The notes: a model not told the origin generated them from the sequence alone. A DNA stretch of 57,885 bases from Pseudomonas fluorescens (GCF_018614655.1 NZ_JAGGOG010000016.1:363785-421669); one strand, 5' to 3'; shown: positions 42,690 through 51,838, counted from the first letter of the stretch. Translations and numbers: made by a program.

Positions 42690-42743
42690 GATGTTTCTCC
42701 AGCAGTGAGGTTGAGTAAGGAAGCGTTTGTGCTTGCTTACACC

Positions 42744-42773
42744 ACTAGAGAAAGGGGGAGGGGAACCGTTACA
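42744..42773 (-). promoter_or_regulatory. Candidate promoter of the bufferin operon
   Basis: Read on the minus strand, TGTAAC (a typical -35 core of ECF sigma factors) is 18 bases from TCTAGT, about 55 bases before the bufA1 start. Bufferin operons elsewhere are controlled by ECF sigma factors. The match is short, so this is a weak prediction. Confidence 0.35.
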
Positions 42774-42829
42774 GGCCCATCAAGAAAAAACTCAGATATT
42801 GCAAAACTGAAGGGGGCACGCAAAACAAA

Positions 42830-42857
42830 TGTGGGAGCGAGCAAGCCCGCTCCCACA
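42830..42857. repeat. REP-like palindrome
   Basis: TGTGGGAGCG, eight bases and CGCTCCCACA. It lies between bufA1 upstream DNA and the stop of the minus-strand livF gene, where it could also act as the 3' hairpin of the bra operon. Confidence 0.75.
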
Positions 42858-42883
42858 CAATCTCACTTATTATTCCAGAACGC

Positions 42884-43585
42884 TTAGCCGCCCAGGTAGG
42901 CCTCACGCACCTTTGGATCGGTCAGGAGTTGTTCGCCGCTGCCCTGCATCACCACCCGACCGTTTTCCAGCACGTAAGCCCGGTCGGCGATTTTCAACGC
43001 CTGGTTGGCGTTCTGTTCCACCAGGAACACCGTGACCCCGTCCTTGCGCAGTTGCTCGATGATGTCGAAGATCTGCTGGATGATGATCGGCGCCAGCCCC
43101 AGGGACGGCTCGTCCAACAGCAGCAGCTTGGGCTTGCTCATCAATGCCCGACCGATGGCGAGCATTTGCTGCTCCCCTCCGGACATGGTGCCGCCACGTT
43201 GGTTGAAGCGCTCCTTGAGTCGCGGGAACAGGTGCAACACCTTATCCATCTGTTCCTGATAGTCACCCTTATCGGTGAAGAAACCGCCCATGGCGAGGTT
43301 TTCTTCCACGGTCAGGCGAGCAAACACGCGACGGCCTTCCGGCACCACCGCGATGCTCTTGCGCATGATGTCCGAGGAGTGTTGGCCCACCAGTTCTTCA
43401 CCCAGGTAACGGATGCTGCCGCTGTAAGCCTGGGGCGAACCGCATAGGGTCATCAGCAGGGTGGACTTGCCGGCACCGTTGGCGCCGATCAGCGTAACGA
43501 TCTCGCCCTGGCGCACTTCGACGTTAACGTCGTGCAACGCCTGGATCTTGCCGTAGAAGGTGGAAACGTTTTCGAATTGCAGCAT
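42884..43585 (-). CDS. braG: Branched-chain amino-acid ABC transporter ATPase BraG (LivF)
   Basis: 233 residues. Walker A IGANGAGKSTLL (about 33-44), signature MSGGEQQMLAIGRAL (about 134-148), Walker B LLLLDEPSLGLAP. The LivF type ends YVLENGRVVMQG. It is the second ATPase of the leucine/isoleucine/valine importer. Its start follows the braF stop with no gap. It ends the operon; a REP-like hairpin is 27 bp downstream. Confidence 0.95.
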   Translation of the reverse strand: MLQFENVSTFYGKIQALHDVNVEVRQGEIVTLIGANGAGKSTLLMTLCGSPQAYSGSIRYLGEELVGQHSSDIMRKSIAVVPEGRRVFARLTVEENLAMGGFFTDKGDYQEQMDKVLHLFPRLKERFNQRGGTMSGGEQQMLAIGRALMSKPKLLLLDEPSLGLAPIIIQQIFDIIEQLRKDGVTVFLVEQNANQALKIADRAYVLENGRVVMQGSGEQLLTDPKVREAYLGG

Positions 43586-44353
43586 TTACGCTTCCCCCAA
43601 ATAGGCTTTGATCACTTCCGGATTGTCGCGGATCTGTTCCGGTGTCCCGTCGGCCAGTGGCGTGCCCTGGTTGATCACCACGATATGGTCGGAAATGCTC
43701 ATGACCAGTTTCATGTCGTGCTCGATCAGCAACACGGTGGCGTTGTTTTCTTCGCGCAGCACACCGATCAGCGCCTTGAGGTCCTCGGTTTCGCGAGGGT
43801 TCAGCCCGGCGGCTGGTTCGTCGAGCATGAGGATCCGTGGGCGGGTCATCATGCAGCGGGCGATTTCCAGCCGACGTTGCTGACCGTAGGCCAGGGTCCC
43901 GGCAGGGCGGTTGGCAAACTCGGTGAGGTTGACCTTGTCCAGCCAGTACTCGGCATATTCCATAGCCTCGCGCTCGCTTTTGCGAAACGAAGGCGTCTTG
44001 AACAGGCCTGCAAAGAAGTTGGTGTTCAGGTGACGATGCTGGGCGATCAACAGGTTCTCGACCGCTGTCATGTCCTTGAACAACCGCACGTTCTGGAAGG
44101 TACGCACCACACCCTTGCGGGCGATTTGATGGCCGGCCAGGCCCTGGATCGGCTGGCCGTCCAACAGGATGCTGCCACCGCTGGGTTTGTAGAAGCCGGT
44201 CAGGCAGTTGAACACCGTGGTCTTGCCGGCGCCGTTGGGGCCGATAAGGGCTACAACCTGTTTTTCTTTTACGGTCAGGGCCACGCCGTTGACCGCCAGC
44301 AAGCCGCCGAAGCGCATGCTCAAGTTTTCGACTTTCAGGATCTCGCGGCTCAT
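43586..44353 (-). CDS. braF: Branched-chain amino-acid ABC transporter ATPase BraF (LivG)
   Basis: 255 residues. Walker A IGPNGAGKTTVFN, signature LAYGQQRRLEIARCM, Walker B ILMLDEPAAGLNP. The LivG family is longer than LivF, as here. Start overlaps the braE stop by 4 bases (ATGA), so translation is coupled. Confidence 0.95.
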   Translation of the reverse strand: MSREILKVENLSMRFGGLLAVNGVALTVKEKQVVALIGPNGAGKTTVFNCLTGFYKPSGGSILLDGQPIQGLAGHQIARKGVVRTFQNVRLFKDMTAVENLLIAQHRHLNTNFFAGLFKTPSFRKSEREAMEYAEYWLDKVNLTEFANRPAGTLAYGQQRRLEIARCMMTRPRILMLDEPAAGLNPRETEDLKALIGVLREENNATVLLIEHDMKLVMSISDHIVVINQGTPLADGTPEQIRDNPEVIKAYLGEA

Positions 44354-45603
44354 TTGCGCAGCTCCATGTGTGGACGTTGCATGGGCAGCAGGCCTTGAGG
44401 ACGCCAGATCATCATCAGCACCATCATGGCGCCGAACATCAACATGCGGTATTCACTGAACTCACGCATCATTTCCGGCAGCAGGATCATCACGATCGCC
44501 GCCAGGATCACGCCCAGCTGCGAGCCCATGCCACCCAGTACCACGATGGCGAGGATGATCGCCGATTCGATGAAGGTGAATGACTCCGGTGTCACCAAGC
44601 CCTGGCGCGCGGCAAAGAAGCTGCCGGCAAAACCGGCGAACGCGGCGCCGAGGGTGAAGGCCGAGAGTTTGATGATGGTAGGGTTCAGACCCAAGGCGCG
44701 GCAGGCGATTTCGTCTTCACGCAGCGCTTCCCAGGCACGCCCGATAGGCATGCGCAACAAACGGTTGATCACGAACAGTGCCGCCAGGGCCAGCAACAGG
44801 GCCACCAGGTACAGGAACACCACCTTGCTCACCGGGTTGTAATCCATCCCGAAGTACTCATGGAACGTCTGCATCCCCTCGGCTGCGGTGCGGTCAAACG
44901 ACAGCCCGAAAAACGTCGGCTTGGGAATGCTGCTGATGCCGTTAGGGCCGCCCGTGAGATCCGTGAGGTTACGCAGGAACAGGCGGATGATTTCACCGAA
45001 GCCCAGGGTCACGATCGCCAGGTAATCCCCCCGCAAGCGCAACACCGGGAAACCCAGCAGGAAGCCGAAGGTGGCCGCCATCAGGCCGGCGAGTGGCAGG
45101 CAGATCCAGAAGCTCCAGCCGAAGTAATGCGACAGCAACGCGTAGGTGTAGGCACCCACGGCGTAGAAGCCCACATAACCCAGGTCCAACAACCCTGCGA
45201 GACCGACCACGATGTTCAGGCCCAGGCCGAGCAGCACGTAGATCAGGATCAGGGTCGCGATGTCGACGGCGCCTCGGGAGCCAAAGAACGGCCAGACCAG
45301 CGCGGCCACGATCAGGCCGATGATGATCCAGCGCTGGGTGCGCGGCAGGGTCAGGAACTGGCCGACCTTGGGCGAGACCAGCGGGCCACGGTTGGACTTG
45401 AACAAGGTACCGACCTGCTGGCTGAACAACACCCGCAGGAACATCAGCACCGAGCACAGGCCAATAACGGACAAGGTCAGGGGGCCGGTGCCATGCACTT
45501 CAAGGTTGATCCCGACAATGCTCAACTTCAGCCCGAGTACCGGGAAGGCCACGGCCCACACCAGCAAGGCGCTGAACAGCGCCTGTTTAAGATATTTACT
45601 CAT
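44350..45603 (-). CDS. braE: Branched-chain amino-acid ABC transporter permease BraE (LivM)
   Basis: 417 residues, about ten membrane helices; the N-terminal 90 residues are the LivM extension. The ATPase-docking loop is IGRAWEALREDEIACRALGLN (about 292-312). It pairs with BraD. Its start overlaps the braD stop by 4 bases. Confidence 0.94.
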   Translation of the reverse strand: MSKYLKQALFSALLVWAVAFPVLGLKLSIVGINLEVHGTGPLTLSVIGLCSVLMFLRVLFSQQVGTLFKSNRGPLVSPKVGQFLTLPRTQRWIIIGLIVAALVWPFFGSRGAVDIATLILIYVLLGLGLNIVVGLAGLLDLGYVGFYAVGAYTYALLSHYFGWSFWICLPLAGLMAATFGFLLGFPVLRLRGDYLAIVTLGFGEIIRLFLRNLTDLTGGPNGISSIPKPTFFGLSFDRTAAEGMQTFHEYFGMDYNPVSKVVFLYLVALLLALAALFVINRLLRMPIGRAWEALREDEIACRALGLNPTIIKLSAFTLGAAFAGFAGSFFAARQGLVTPESFTFIESAIILAIVVLGGMGSQLGVILAAIVMILLPEMMREFSEYRMLMFGAMMVLMMIWRPQGLLPMQRPHMELRK

Positions 45604-46523
45604 ACTTTCTCAACCTCCGGACGGCCCAGAATGCCGGTCGGCCGGAACAACAGCACCAGAACCAAAAGACCGAATGCCACCACGTCCTTGTACTGGTCAC
45701 CGAACACATCGGCGCCAAAGGCTTCGGCCACCCCCAGCACCAGCCCACCGAGCATGGCGCCCGGAATGCTGCCGATGCCGCCCAATACCGCCGCGGTAAA
45801 GGCCTTCAGGCCCACCAGGAAACCGGCGTTGGGGTTGATCACGCCATACTGCATGCTCAGCAACACGGCAGCGACGGCCGCCAGTGCGGCACCGATGACG
45901 AAGGTCAGGGCGATGATGTTGTTGGTGTTGATCCCCAGCAGGTTGGCCATCTTGATGTCTTCGGCGCAGGCGCGACAGGCACGCCCCAGACGAGAGCGGG
46001 AGATGAACAGGGTCAGGCCCAGCATGGCCACCAGGGTGACGACGAAGACCAGGATCTGCATGTAGGAAATCAGGACTTCTTCCGCGCCGCCCGGACCAAA
46101 GGAGATGCTCCCCGGGATCAGGTTGGGAATGGATTTGTCCTTGGAGTCCTGGGACAGCAATACAGTGTTCTGCAGGAAAATCGACATGCCGATCGCAGAG
46201 ATCAGCGGGATCAAACGGTTGCTGCCGCGCAAGGGTCGGTAAGCGACGCGTTCGATACTGTAGCCATAGGCACTGGTCACGACGATCGACGCGATGAACG
46301 CGGCGGTCATCAACAGCGGCAGAGAGTGGATACCCATCATGGCCAGCCCGGCAAGGGCGATGAAGGCCACGTAGGAACCAATCATGTATACCTCGCCATG
46401 GGCGAAGTTAATCATTCCAATGATGCCGTAAACCATTGTGTAGCCAATGGCTATCAAGGCATAGGTGCTGCCAATGGTCAGCCCATTAACCAGCTGTTGG
46501 AAAAAATGATAGATCTCAGGCAT
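45600..46523 (-). CDS. braD: Branched-chain amino-acid ABC transporter permease BraD (LivH)
   Basis: 307 residues with eight or so membrane helices and the LivH opening GLTIGSTYALIAIGYTMVYG. The docking loop is LGRACRACAEDIKMANLLGIN (about 177-197). It follows braC across 227 bp that include a terminator hairpin, and is first of the coupled group braDEFG. Confidence 0.95.
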   Translation of the reverse strand: MPEIYHFFQQLVNGLTIGSTYALIAIGYTMVYGIIGMINFAHGEVYMIGSYVAFIALAGLAMMGIHSLPLLMTAAFIASIVVTSAYGYSIERVAYRPLRGSNRLIPLISAIGMSIFLQNTVLLSQDSKDKSIPNLIPGSISFGPGGAEEVLISYMQILVFVVTLVAMLGLTLFISRSRLGRACRACAEDIKMANLLGINTNNIIALTFVIGAALAAVAAVLLSMQYGVINPNAGFLVGLKAFTAAVLGGIGSIPGAMLGGLVLGVAEAFGADVFGDQYKDVVAFGLLVLVLLFRPTGILGRPEVEKV

Positions 46524-46697
46524 TACAGCGCTCCTAAAAACCCGATACGCATTTCACTGGTGGAGTCAATTTCCGGCTCGGTGCCCTGTTCTGTGATCAG
46601 GTTGCACAAAGCGTTTGCCAGCGAACCGCTGGTGACGGTTTTAAGATTTTCAGGTGAGCCAGCGCCCGGATCGCGGGTGCATGGCCCATAAACCTCG

Positions 46698-46732
46698 TAA
46701 AACAAAGCCCACTGTTTGCACAGTGGGCTTTC
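46698..46732 (-). terminator. Intra-operon terminator between braC and braD
   Basis: On the minus strand AAAGCCCACTG, a 6-base loop and CAGTGGGCTTT, then GTTTT, 18 bases past the braC stop. It should stop a share of braC transcripts before the permease genes. The remainder of the 227-bp gap (46524-46697) holds nothing I recognise. Confidence 0.85.
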
Positions 46733-46750
46733 TGGCCAGTAATGCCTGGC

Positions 46751-47878
46751 TTACTGAGGAGAAACTTCGGTTTTTGGTTTGCCGAAGTGCCATTCGTAGA
46801 CGACGAATTTGAAGTCCTTCAGGTCGCCCTTGGCGTCGAAGCTCAGGTCGCCGGTTGGGGTCTTGAAGGTACCGGCGTGGATGGCAGCAGCCACCTTGGC
46901 GGTGTCTTCGCTTTTCGCGGCAGCGATGCCACCGGCGATCACTTCAATAGCCGAGTAGGCCGGAAACACGAACGGACCGGTTGGGTCCTGCTTTTTCTTG
47001 GCGAACTCTTCCACGATTGCCTTGTTGGCAGGGTCGGTGTCGAAGGATTTCGGCAGAGTCACCAGCAGGCCTTCGGAAGCACCCTGGGCGATTTGCGAGA
47101 TGGAGTCGTTGCCGACGCCTTCCGGACCCATGAACTTGGCGTTCAGGCCTTTTTCCTTGGATTGGCGCAGGATCAGGCCCAGCTCTGGGTGATAGCCGCC
47201 GTAGTAGACGAAGTCGACATTGGCTTGCTTGAGCTTCTGGATGATCGAGGAGAAGTCTTTGTCGCCGGCGTTCAGGCCTTCGAAGACCGCGACTTTCACG
47301 CCTTTCTTCTCCAGGGTCTGCTTCACGGCGGTGGCGATGCCCTCACCGTATTGCTGTTTGTCGTGCAGTACGGCGACGATTTTAGGCTTCACGTGGTCGG
47401 CAATGTAGTTGCCGGCTGCCGGGCCCTGGGCGCTGTCCAGGCCGATGGTGCGGAAGATCAGCTTGTAGCCACGGGAGGTGATTTCCGGGCTGGTGGCCGC
47501 GGGGGTAATCATGATGACGCCTTCGTCTTCGTAAATGTCGGACGCTGGCTGAGTGGAGCTGGAGCAGAGGTGACCGACCACGAACTTGACGCCGTCGTTC
47601 ACCACTTTGTTGGCTACGGCTACTGCTTGTTTAGGATCGCAAGCGTCGTCGTACTCCTTGGCTTCGAGCATTTTTCCATCGACGCCGCCCTTGGCGTTGA
47701 TGTCGGCGATGGCCTGCTTGGCCCCCATGAACTGCATGTCGCCGTACTGGGTTACCGGGCCGGTTTTAGGGCCGGCGATGCCGATCTTGATGGTGTCAGC
47801 TGCGAACGAATGGCTGGCAACCCCGGCCAGAACCATAGCGGCAAACAGTTTGGAAATCTGCTTAGTAGCCTTATTCAT
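46751..47878 (-). CDS. braC: Periplasmic branched-chain amino-acid-binding protein BraC (LivJ)
   Basis: 375 residues with a signal peptide ending ASHSFAADTIKIG. Type I periplasmic binding fold; family features are IGIAGPKTGPVTQYGDMQF at the mature start, CDPKQAVAVANKV, and VGHLCSSSTQPASDIY with a disulfide-type Cys pair. It captures Leu, Ile, Val and possibly Ala or Thr for the BraDEFG importer. The order braC-D-E-F-G matches P. aeruginosa. Confidence 0.96.
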   Translation of the reverse strand: MNKATKQISKLFAAMVLAGVASHSFAADTIKIGIAGPKTGPVTQYGDMQFMGAKQAIADINAKGGVDGKMLEAKEYDDACDPKQAVAVANKVVNDGVKFVVGHLCSSSTQPASDIYEDEGVIMITPAATSPEITSRGYKLIFRTIGLDSAQGPAAGNYIADHVKPKIVAVLHDKQQYGEGIATAVKQTLEKKGVKVAVFEGLNAGDKDFSSIIQKLKQANVDFVYYGGYHPELGLILRQSKEKGLNAKFMGPEGVGNDSISQIAQGASEGLLVTLPKSFDTDPANKAIVEEFAKKKQDPTGPFVFPAYSAIEVIAGGIAAAKSEDTAKVAAAIHAGTFKTPTGDLSFDAKGDLKDFKFVVYEWHFGKPKTEVSPQ

Positions 47879-48218
47879 AGTGCTCCACTCTTACTGTTGT
47901 ATTTTTTATAGTTCTAGCGGCCTTGTGGGCTACAGAACCGGATCAGATATCTCGGATATCCCCCGGCAGCGGCCTGGCAACTGTACCGGTACAGTGTAGA
48001 GCGCCGGTTGATCGCTTGAAAAGCTAGCTGCTGGGGGCAAAACCCGGGCGTGTCGCTTAAATGAAAGAAAAAGACAGAATTGCGGCGGGTCATACCAGAG
48101 TTTCGGGCAATCCTTGGCTTTCCTGGCACTTTCTCTCGGGACCTCATTTGCAACTGGGTTTTTCTACTAGAGGCTCGACGGTATGATTGCGCCGATTTTT
48201 TTCCTCAGGTGAACTCCC
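47879..48218. promoter_or_regulatory. braC upstream region with two palindromes
   Basis: The 340-bp gap to the DUF2288 gene has no gene that I can support. It contains GATATC-TCG-GATATC at 47946-47960 and a perfect 14-base palindrome CTGTACCGGTACAG at 47981-47994, about 70 and 105 bp upstream of braC. These are candidate operators; Lrp or another amino-acid regulator is possible. A +-strand promoter for the DUF2288 gene should lie near 48150-48210. Confidence 0.45.
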
Positions 48219-48542
48219 ATGACGCAAGAACCTAGCACCCTCTATGCCAAGCTGCTCGGCGAGACCGCCGAAATCTCCTGGAAGGAGCTTGAGCCGTTCT
48301 TTGCCAAGGGTGCCCTATTGTGGGTCGACGCCAGCCTGGATTTGATCGAGGCCGCCGAGGCGATGGCTGAAGATAATCGGGAGAAAGTCGCGGGCTGGCT
48401 GGCTTCAGAGATCTTTGGCGAGGTGTCTGCAACGCGGGCGCTGGACCTGGTTGAGCGTGATCCTCCATTGTGGGCGGTGGTGGTTTCGCCGTGGATTCTG
48501 ATCCAGGAAAGGGCAGCGCAAGAAAAGCCTGCACGAAAATAG
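48219..48542 (+). CDS. DUF2288 family small protein
   Basis: 107 residues, acidic, no membrane segment or signal. The recognisable block is LYAKLLGETAEISWKELEPFFAKGALLWV. Conserved in many gamma-proteobacteria without known function. CAGGTGA precedes the ATG. It is divergent from braC, and I recall the same neighbour pair in P. aeruginosa. Confidence 0.88.
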   Translation: MTQEPSTLYAKLLGETAEISWKELEPFFAKGALLWVDASLDLIEAAEAMAEDNREKVAGWLASEIFGEVSATRALDLVERDPPLWAVVVSPWILIQERAAQEKPARK

Positions 48543-48811
48543 TGCGTGAATTTTCCGGCTGCAAGTGTGTAGCGGAGTAACCGCTTTCACCGTGATGGCA
48601 TCTTGCCCGTGAAGAAAGGTCACAGCCCAGGGTGACGTGCGCGTCATGGGAACAGTTCCCGCCGTGGCCGAGGGCTGTGGGAATTGTTTCCGGGTGTGGC
48701 AAGGATCTGGATATCGGGTGGCTGACGGACCGCTTTCGCGAGCCAGTCGAATCGCCGCACCGTCGAGGATCTTCGCCGGGTTTTCGAACTCGTTGAGCAA
48801 ATCGTCGGCGA
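48543..48811. other. Gap with coding-like composition, possible remnant
   Basis: On the minus strand the frame next to the nbdA-like stop reads on as LIADDLLNEFENPAKILDGA with Pseudomonas-like third positions for about 30 codons, then becomes unconvincing. This may be a lost C-terminal extension or a fragment of another gene. No start codon or ribosome site supports a separate gene. Confidence 0.35.
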
Positions 48812-51076
48812 TCAGCGTATTGGCCTTACCACTGAGGTCGGATCTGTCCGTCCGAGCGCCGGGTCTTTCGCCAGCGTTACATCTTTACCTCCCGCCAGGC
48901 TTAACGGGTTGAGCAGGTTGCGCTGATCCAGGCCCGCGATAACCGCAGTGATGTCGCTGACCGGCACTGCAGCGCTGAGCAGGTAACCCTGGACGAAGTC
49001 GCAGCCATGTTTCTGTAATATCTCCAGTTGTTGCACGGTTTCGACACCTTCGGTGATCACCTGCAGGTGCAGCGTGTGAGCCATGCCGATGATCGCCTGG
49101 ACAATCTCGATGTCGGCGGTGGATTTGGGAATGTCCTGGATGAACGAACGATCGATTTTCAGGGTGTTCAGCGGCAGGCGCTTTAAATAGGCAAGGGATG
49201 AATAACCGGTACCAAAGTCGTCGATGGACAGCGAGACGCCCAAGGCACGGATTTGCCGCAGCAGCACCAGAGTACTGCTGATATTGCCCATCAATGCGTT
49301 CTCGGTTACCTCCAGCTCCAGGCGGTGCGCGGCGATCCCGCTACTGCGCAGGGCGCTTTCGATTTCATCGGCCAGTTCATCCCGGGCCAGGTTGAGCGCC
49401 GAGCAGTTCACGGCCATGGTCAGTTCGGGGTAGCCTCGCTCGGACAGCAGGCTCAAGTCGGCACAAGCCTGGCGGAGTACCCAGTTGTCCAGTTCACCAA
49501 TCAACCCGTTGTGCTCGGCAATGCTGATAAACCGATCAGGCGTCAGCAGCCCGTGTTGCGGATGTTGCCAGCGCACCAGGGCTTCGAGCCGGGTGATCTT
49601 GCCTTTTTGCAGATCAAGAATGGGCTGGTAGTACAGCACTAACTCGTTCCTGTCCCGCAGGGCACTGCGCAGTTCTTCTTCCAGTTGCAGTTCAAGAAAG
49701 GCCCGGGTTTTCAGGTTGGAACTGAAGAAATTCAGGCTGTTTCGACCGGCACCCTTGGACTGGTAGAGCGCAAGGTCAGCGGTTTTCAGCAGTTCCTCGC
49801 TGGTACTGCCATCCTCGGGGAACAGGCTGATACCGATGCTGGTGGTCATCACCATGCGCCGGCCCGCCAGTTCGATGGGGTCTTTCATTTTCTGCATGAT
49901 GCGCTGAGCCAGATGCCGTGCTTCGTCGCGATGGTGAATGCTGATCAGGATGCAGAACTCGTCACCACCAAAACGGGCGACCACGTCATCGTGGCTGCGC
50001 ACTGAACCTTTGATTTGGTTGGCGAGGACGGTGAGCAGTTGGTCGCCTGCGTCATGGCCGAGGCTGTCGTTGATGCGTTTGAAGTGATCGATGTCGAGGA
50101 AGATCACCGCGAGCATGCCTTTGCTCTGCGTCTTTTCAGCGAGTTTCTCGGCGAAGATCTGATTGAAACCACGACGATTGAGCAGGGTGGTCAAGGCGTC
50201 GTAATGAGCCACTTGTTGCAGGGAAGCCCGGGCCTGGTCCAGCTCGCTGAGCAACGCGTTGACCCGCCGCAGGTCAGTTTCTTTGTGTTGCAGCTTTTTG
50301 TCCGCCAAGGCGGCGCTGATGCTGCTGCCGATCACCAGCAGGGTGATCACTGCCATCATCAGCCCCAGTTGCATGGGGTTGTTGTCCAGAGGCACCGAGG
50401 GGGCCACACCGCTGGGGAGCATCAGCTTCATCGCCGCCATGCCGGTAAAGTGCATGGTGAGAATGCCAGCACCGAGCACCAGGCAGGCGGCGTATTTGAG
50501 TAACTGATGGAACATGCCACTGCCGTTGCGCAAATAGCGCGATAGCAAGAGCGCCGCCAGGCTGGCGCCCATCGCAATCACAATGGACAGCACGAGCAAC
50601 CCAGTCTCGAAGTACGGCACCGCCTCGGAACGCATGGCGCCCATACCGACGTAGTGCATCAGCGCTATGCCCAGTCCCATCCATATCGAGGCCAGCAGGT
50701 ATTGGTGCCAATGCAGTTGCGCATGACTGAGGGTTTGCATGGCGAACAACGACGCGATCAGGGCGATCAGCAACGAGGCGAACGTCATGGTCAATTCGTA
50801 GTGAATGGCAACGGGCGTCTGGAAGGCCAGCATGCTGATGAAATGGGTGGACCAGATGCCGCCTGCCAGACAAGCCGCACCGAGCCAGCGCCAACGGCGC
50901 TGTGCTGTGGGGTTGTCGACATGCCCGACCCGTTCGGCCATGTTGAGGGTGCCAAAACTCGCCGCACAGGCGACCAGATACGCCAGTAGCACCAGAAAGG
51001 GGTTATGACTGCAGTTGAGTAATAAATGCCCGTTCTCTGGAAGGTCGGTAAAAAAATGCAAACCAAGCCATTCCAT
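48812..51076 (-). CDS. nbdA: MHYT-GGDEF-EAL cyclic-di-GMP enzyme (NbdA-like)
   Basis: 754 residues from the ATG preceded by GGGA; a start 11 codons earlier is possible. N-terminal seven-helix MHYT sensor (about 20-255) with the three repeats STHFISM, MHYVGMGAM and MHFTGMAAM, thought to bind copper and sense NO, O2 or CO. GGDEF domain (about 300-455) with an intact RFGGDEF. EAL domain (about 475-720) with RLEALVRW, VTENALM and IDDFGTGYSS, so phosphodiesterase motifs are present. In P. aeruginosa nbdA is near rapA (hepA), as here; MucR is the closest alternative. It controls biofilm dispersal there. Confidence 0.85.
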   Translation of the reverse strand: MEWLGLHFFTDLPENGHLLLNCSHNPFLVLLAYLVACAASFGTLNMAERVGHVDNPTAQRRWRWLGAACLAGGIWSTHFISMLAFQTPVAIHYELTMTFASLLIALIASLFAMQTLSHAQLHWHQYLLASIWMGLGIALMHYVGMGAMRSEAVPYFETGLLVLSIVIAMGASLAALLLSRYLRNGSGMFHQLLKYAACLVLGAGILTMHFTGMAAMKLMLPSGVAPSVPLDNNPMQLGLMMAVITLLVIGSSISAALADKKLQHKETDLRRVNALLSELDQARASLQQVAHYDALTTLLNRRGFNQIFAEKLAEKTQSKGMLAVIFLDIDHFKRINDSLGHDAGDQLLTVLANQIKGSVRSHDDVVARFGGDEFCILISIHHRDEARHLAQRIMQKMKDPIELAGRRMVMTTSIGISLFPEDGSTSEELLKTADLALYQSKGAGRNSLNFFSSNLKTRAFLELQLEEELRSALRDRNELVLYYQPILDLQKGKITRLEALVRWQHPQHGLLTPDRFISIAEHNGLIGELDNWVLRQACADLSLLSERGYPELTMAVNCSALNLARDELADEIESALRSSGIAAHRLELEVTENALMGNISSTLVLLRQIRALGVSLSIDDFGTGYSSLAYLKRLPLNTLKIDRSFIQDIPKSTADIEIVQAIIGMAHTLHLQVITEGVETVQQLEILQKHGCDFVQGYLLSAAVPVSDITAVIAGLDQRNLLNPLSLAGGKDVTLAKDPALGRTDPTSVVRPIR

Positions 51077-51219
51077 AGCATGTCCCGTTACAGAGTCATC
51101 TTGTGTCACTGCCAGCGGCTATGACCTATGACGTCCAGTATAGAAGCGTCAGGCGAATCGCAAGGCGTAATGGCATTTTGATTGCAATTATTTTGGCATG
51201 CCGACGATAACGTTTGATG

Positions 51220-51588
51220 CTAAGCGCTGATGGGCAGCTCGAACGCGTAGATTGGCTCCAGAAGCGGTGGCAATCCGAACGCTGCTCGAGCCGCATCACA
51301 ATCGACATTCGCTTCGCCCTGGCTCCAGGACGACTCGAACTCCCGGCAGACACTGGAGCGCTGCTGATAGATCGAGCAACTCGTGCTTTTCCCCACTTCT
51401 CCCTCGAGGCTGCAGCAACGCGCGGGTTTGCTGTCGGTACCGATCATTGCCACCCGGCTGGGGTTGATCTGTACCACCAGGTCATCGGGCACCGTTCCAC
51501 CCGATGAGGCGCATTCGCCCCAAAAGAAAGACACGCGAAAGTGTGAACAGCAGGCACCGCAACTCAGACACGGGCTGGCTTCGGACAT
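51220..51588 (-). CDS. YkgJ-family cysteine-cluster protein
   Basis: 122 residues from the ATG giving MSEASPCLSCGACCSHF. The CxxCxxCC cluster at residues 7-14 and later Cys (ARCC, SCSIY, SVCREFE) suit binding of zinc or an Fe-S cluster. Cytoplasmic, function unknown. The longer upstream frame has no ribosome site. It is divergent from the MFS gene. Confidence 0.88.
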   Translation of the reverse strand: MSEASPCLSCGACCSHFRVSFFWGECASSGGTVPDDLVVQINPSRVAMIGTDSKPARCCSLEGEVGKSTSCSIYQQRSSVCREFESSWSQGEANVDCDAARAAFGLPPLLEPIYAFELPISA

Positions 51589-51838
51589 GGGCGTCTTCAA
51601 TAAGAAAGGCAAGGGAGGGGGGAACGGAAGGCTCGCCATTCTAATCGTGTTGCGCGCCTTGGGAAGGGGGGCAAGCGCTTATATTTCTGTGGGCCGAAGC
51701 CTTGTCTGCGGGAATGAAATTACGCCCTATCAGCTTTACGAATCATTACAGACAACCGGGTCGTGGCTGACTAGATTGCAGGTTCCGGGCAGGATGCGTC
51801 GGGCATCGCAGCTCTATAACAATAAAAGAGACGGACCC

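Noticed and set aside
44860..46065. 401-codon plus-strand frame across braE and braD
   Set aside because: Antisense of two permease genes; Gln/Arg-rich composition typical of such shadows.
51383..51838. N-terminal extension of the MFS gene
   Set aside because: The upstream frame overlaps the YkgJ gene antisense, has no ribosome site and gives a non-membrane sequence; the start at 51839 gives a normal transporter.
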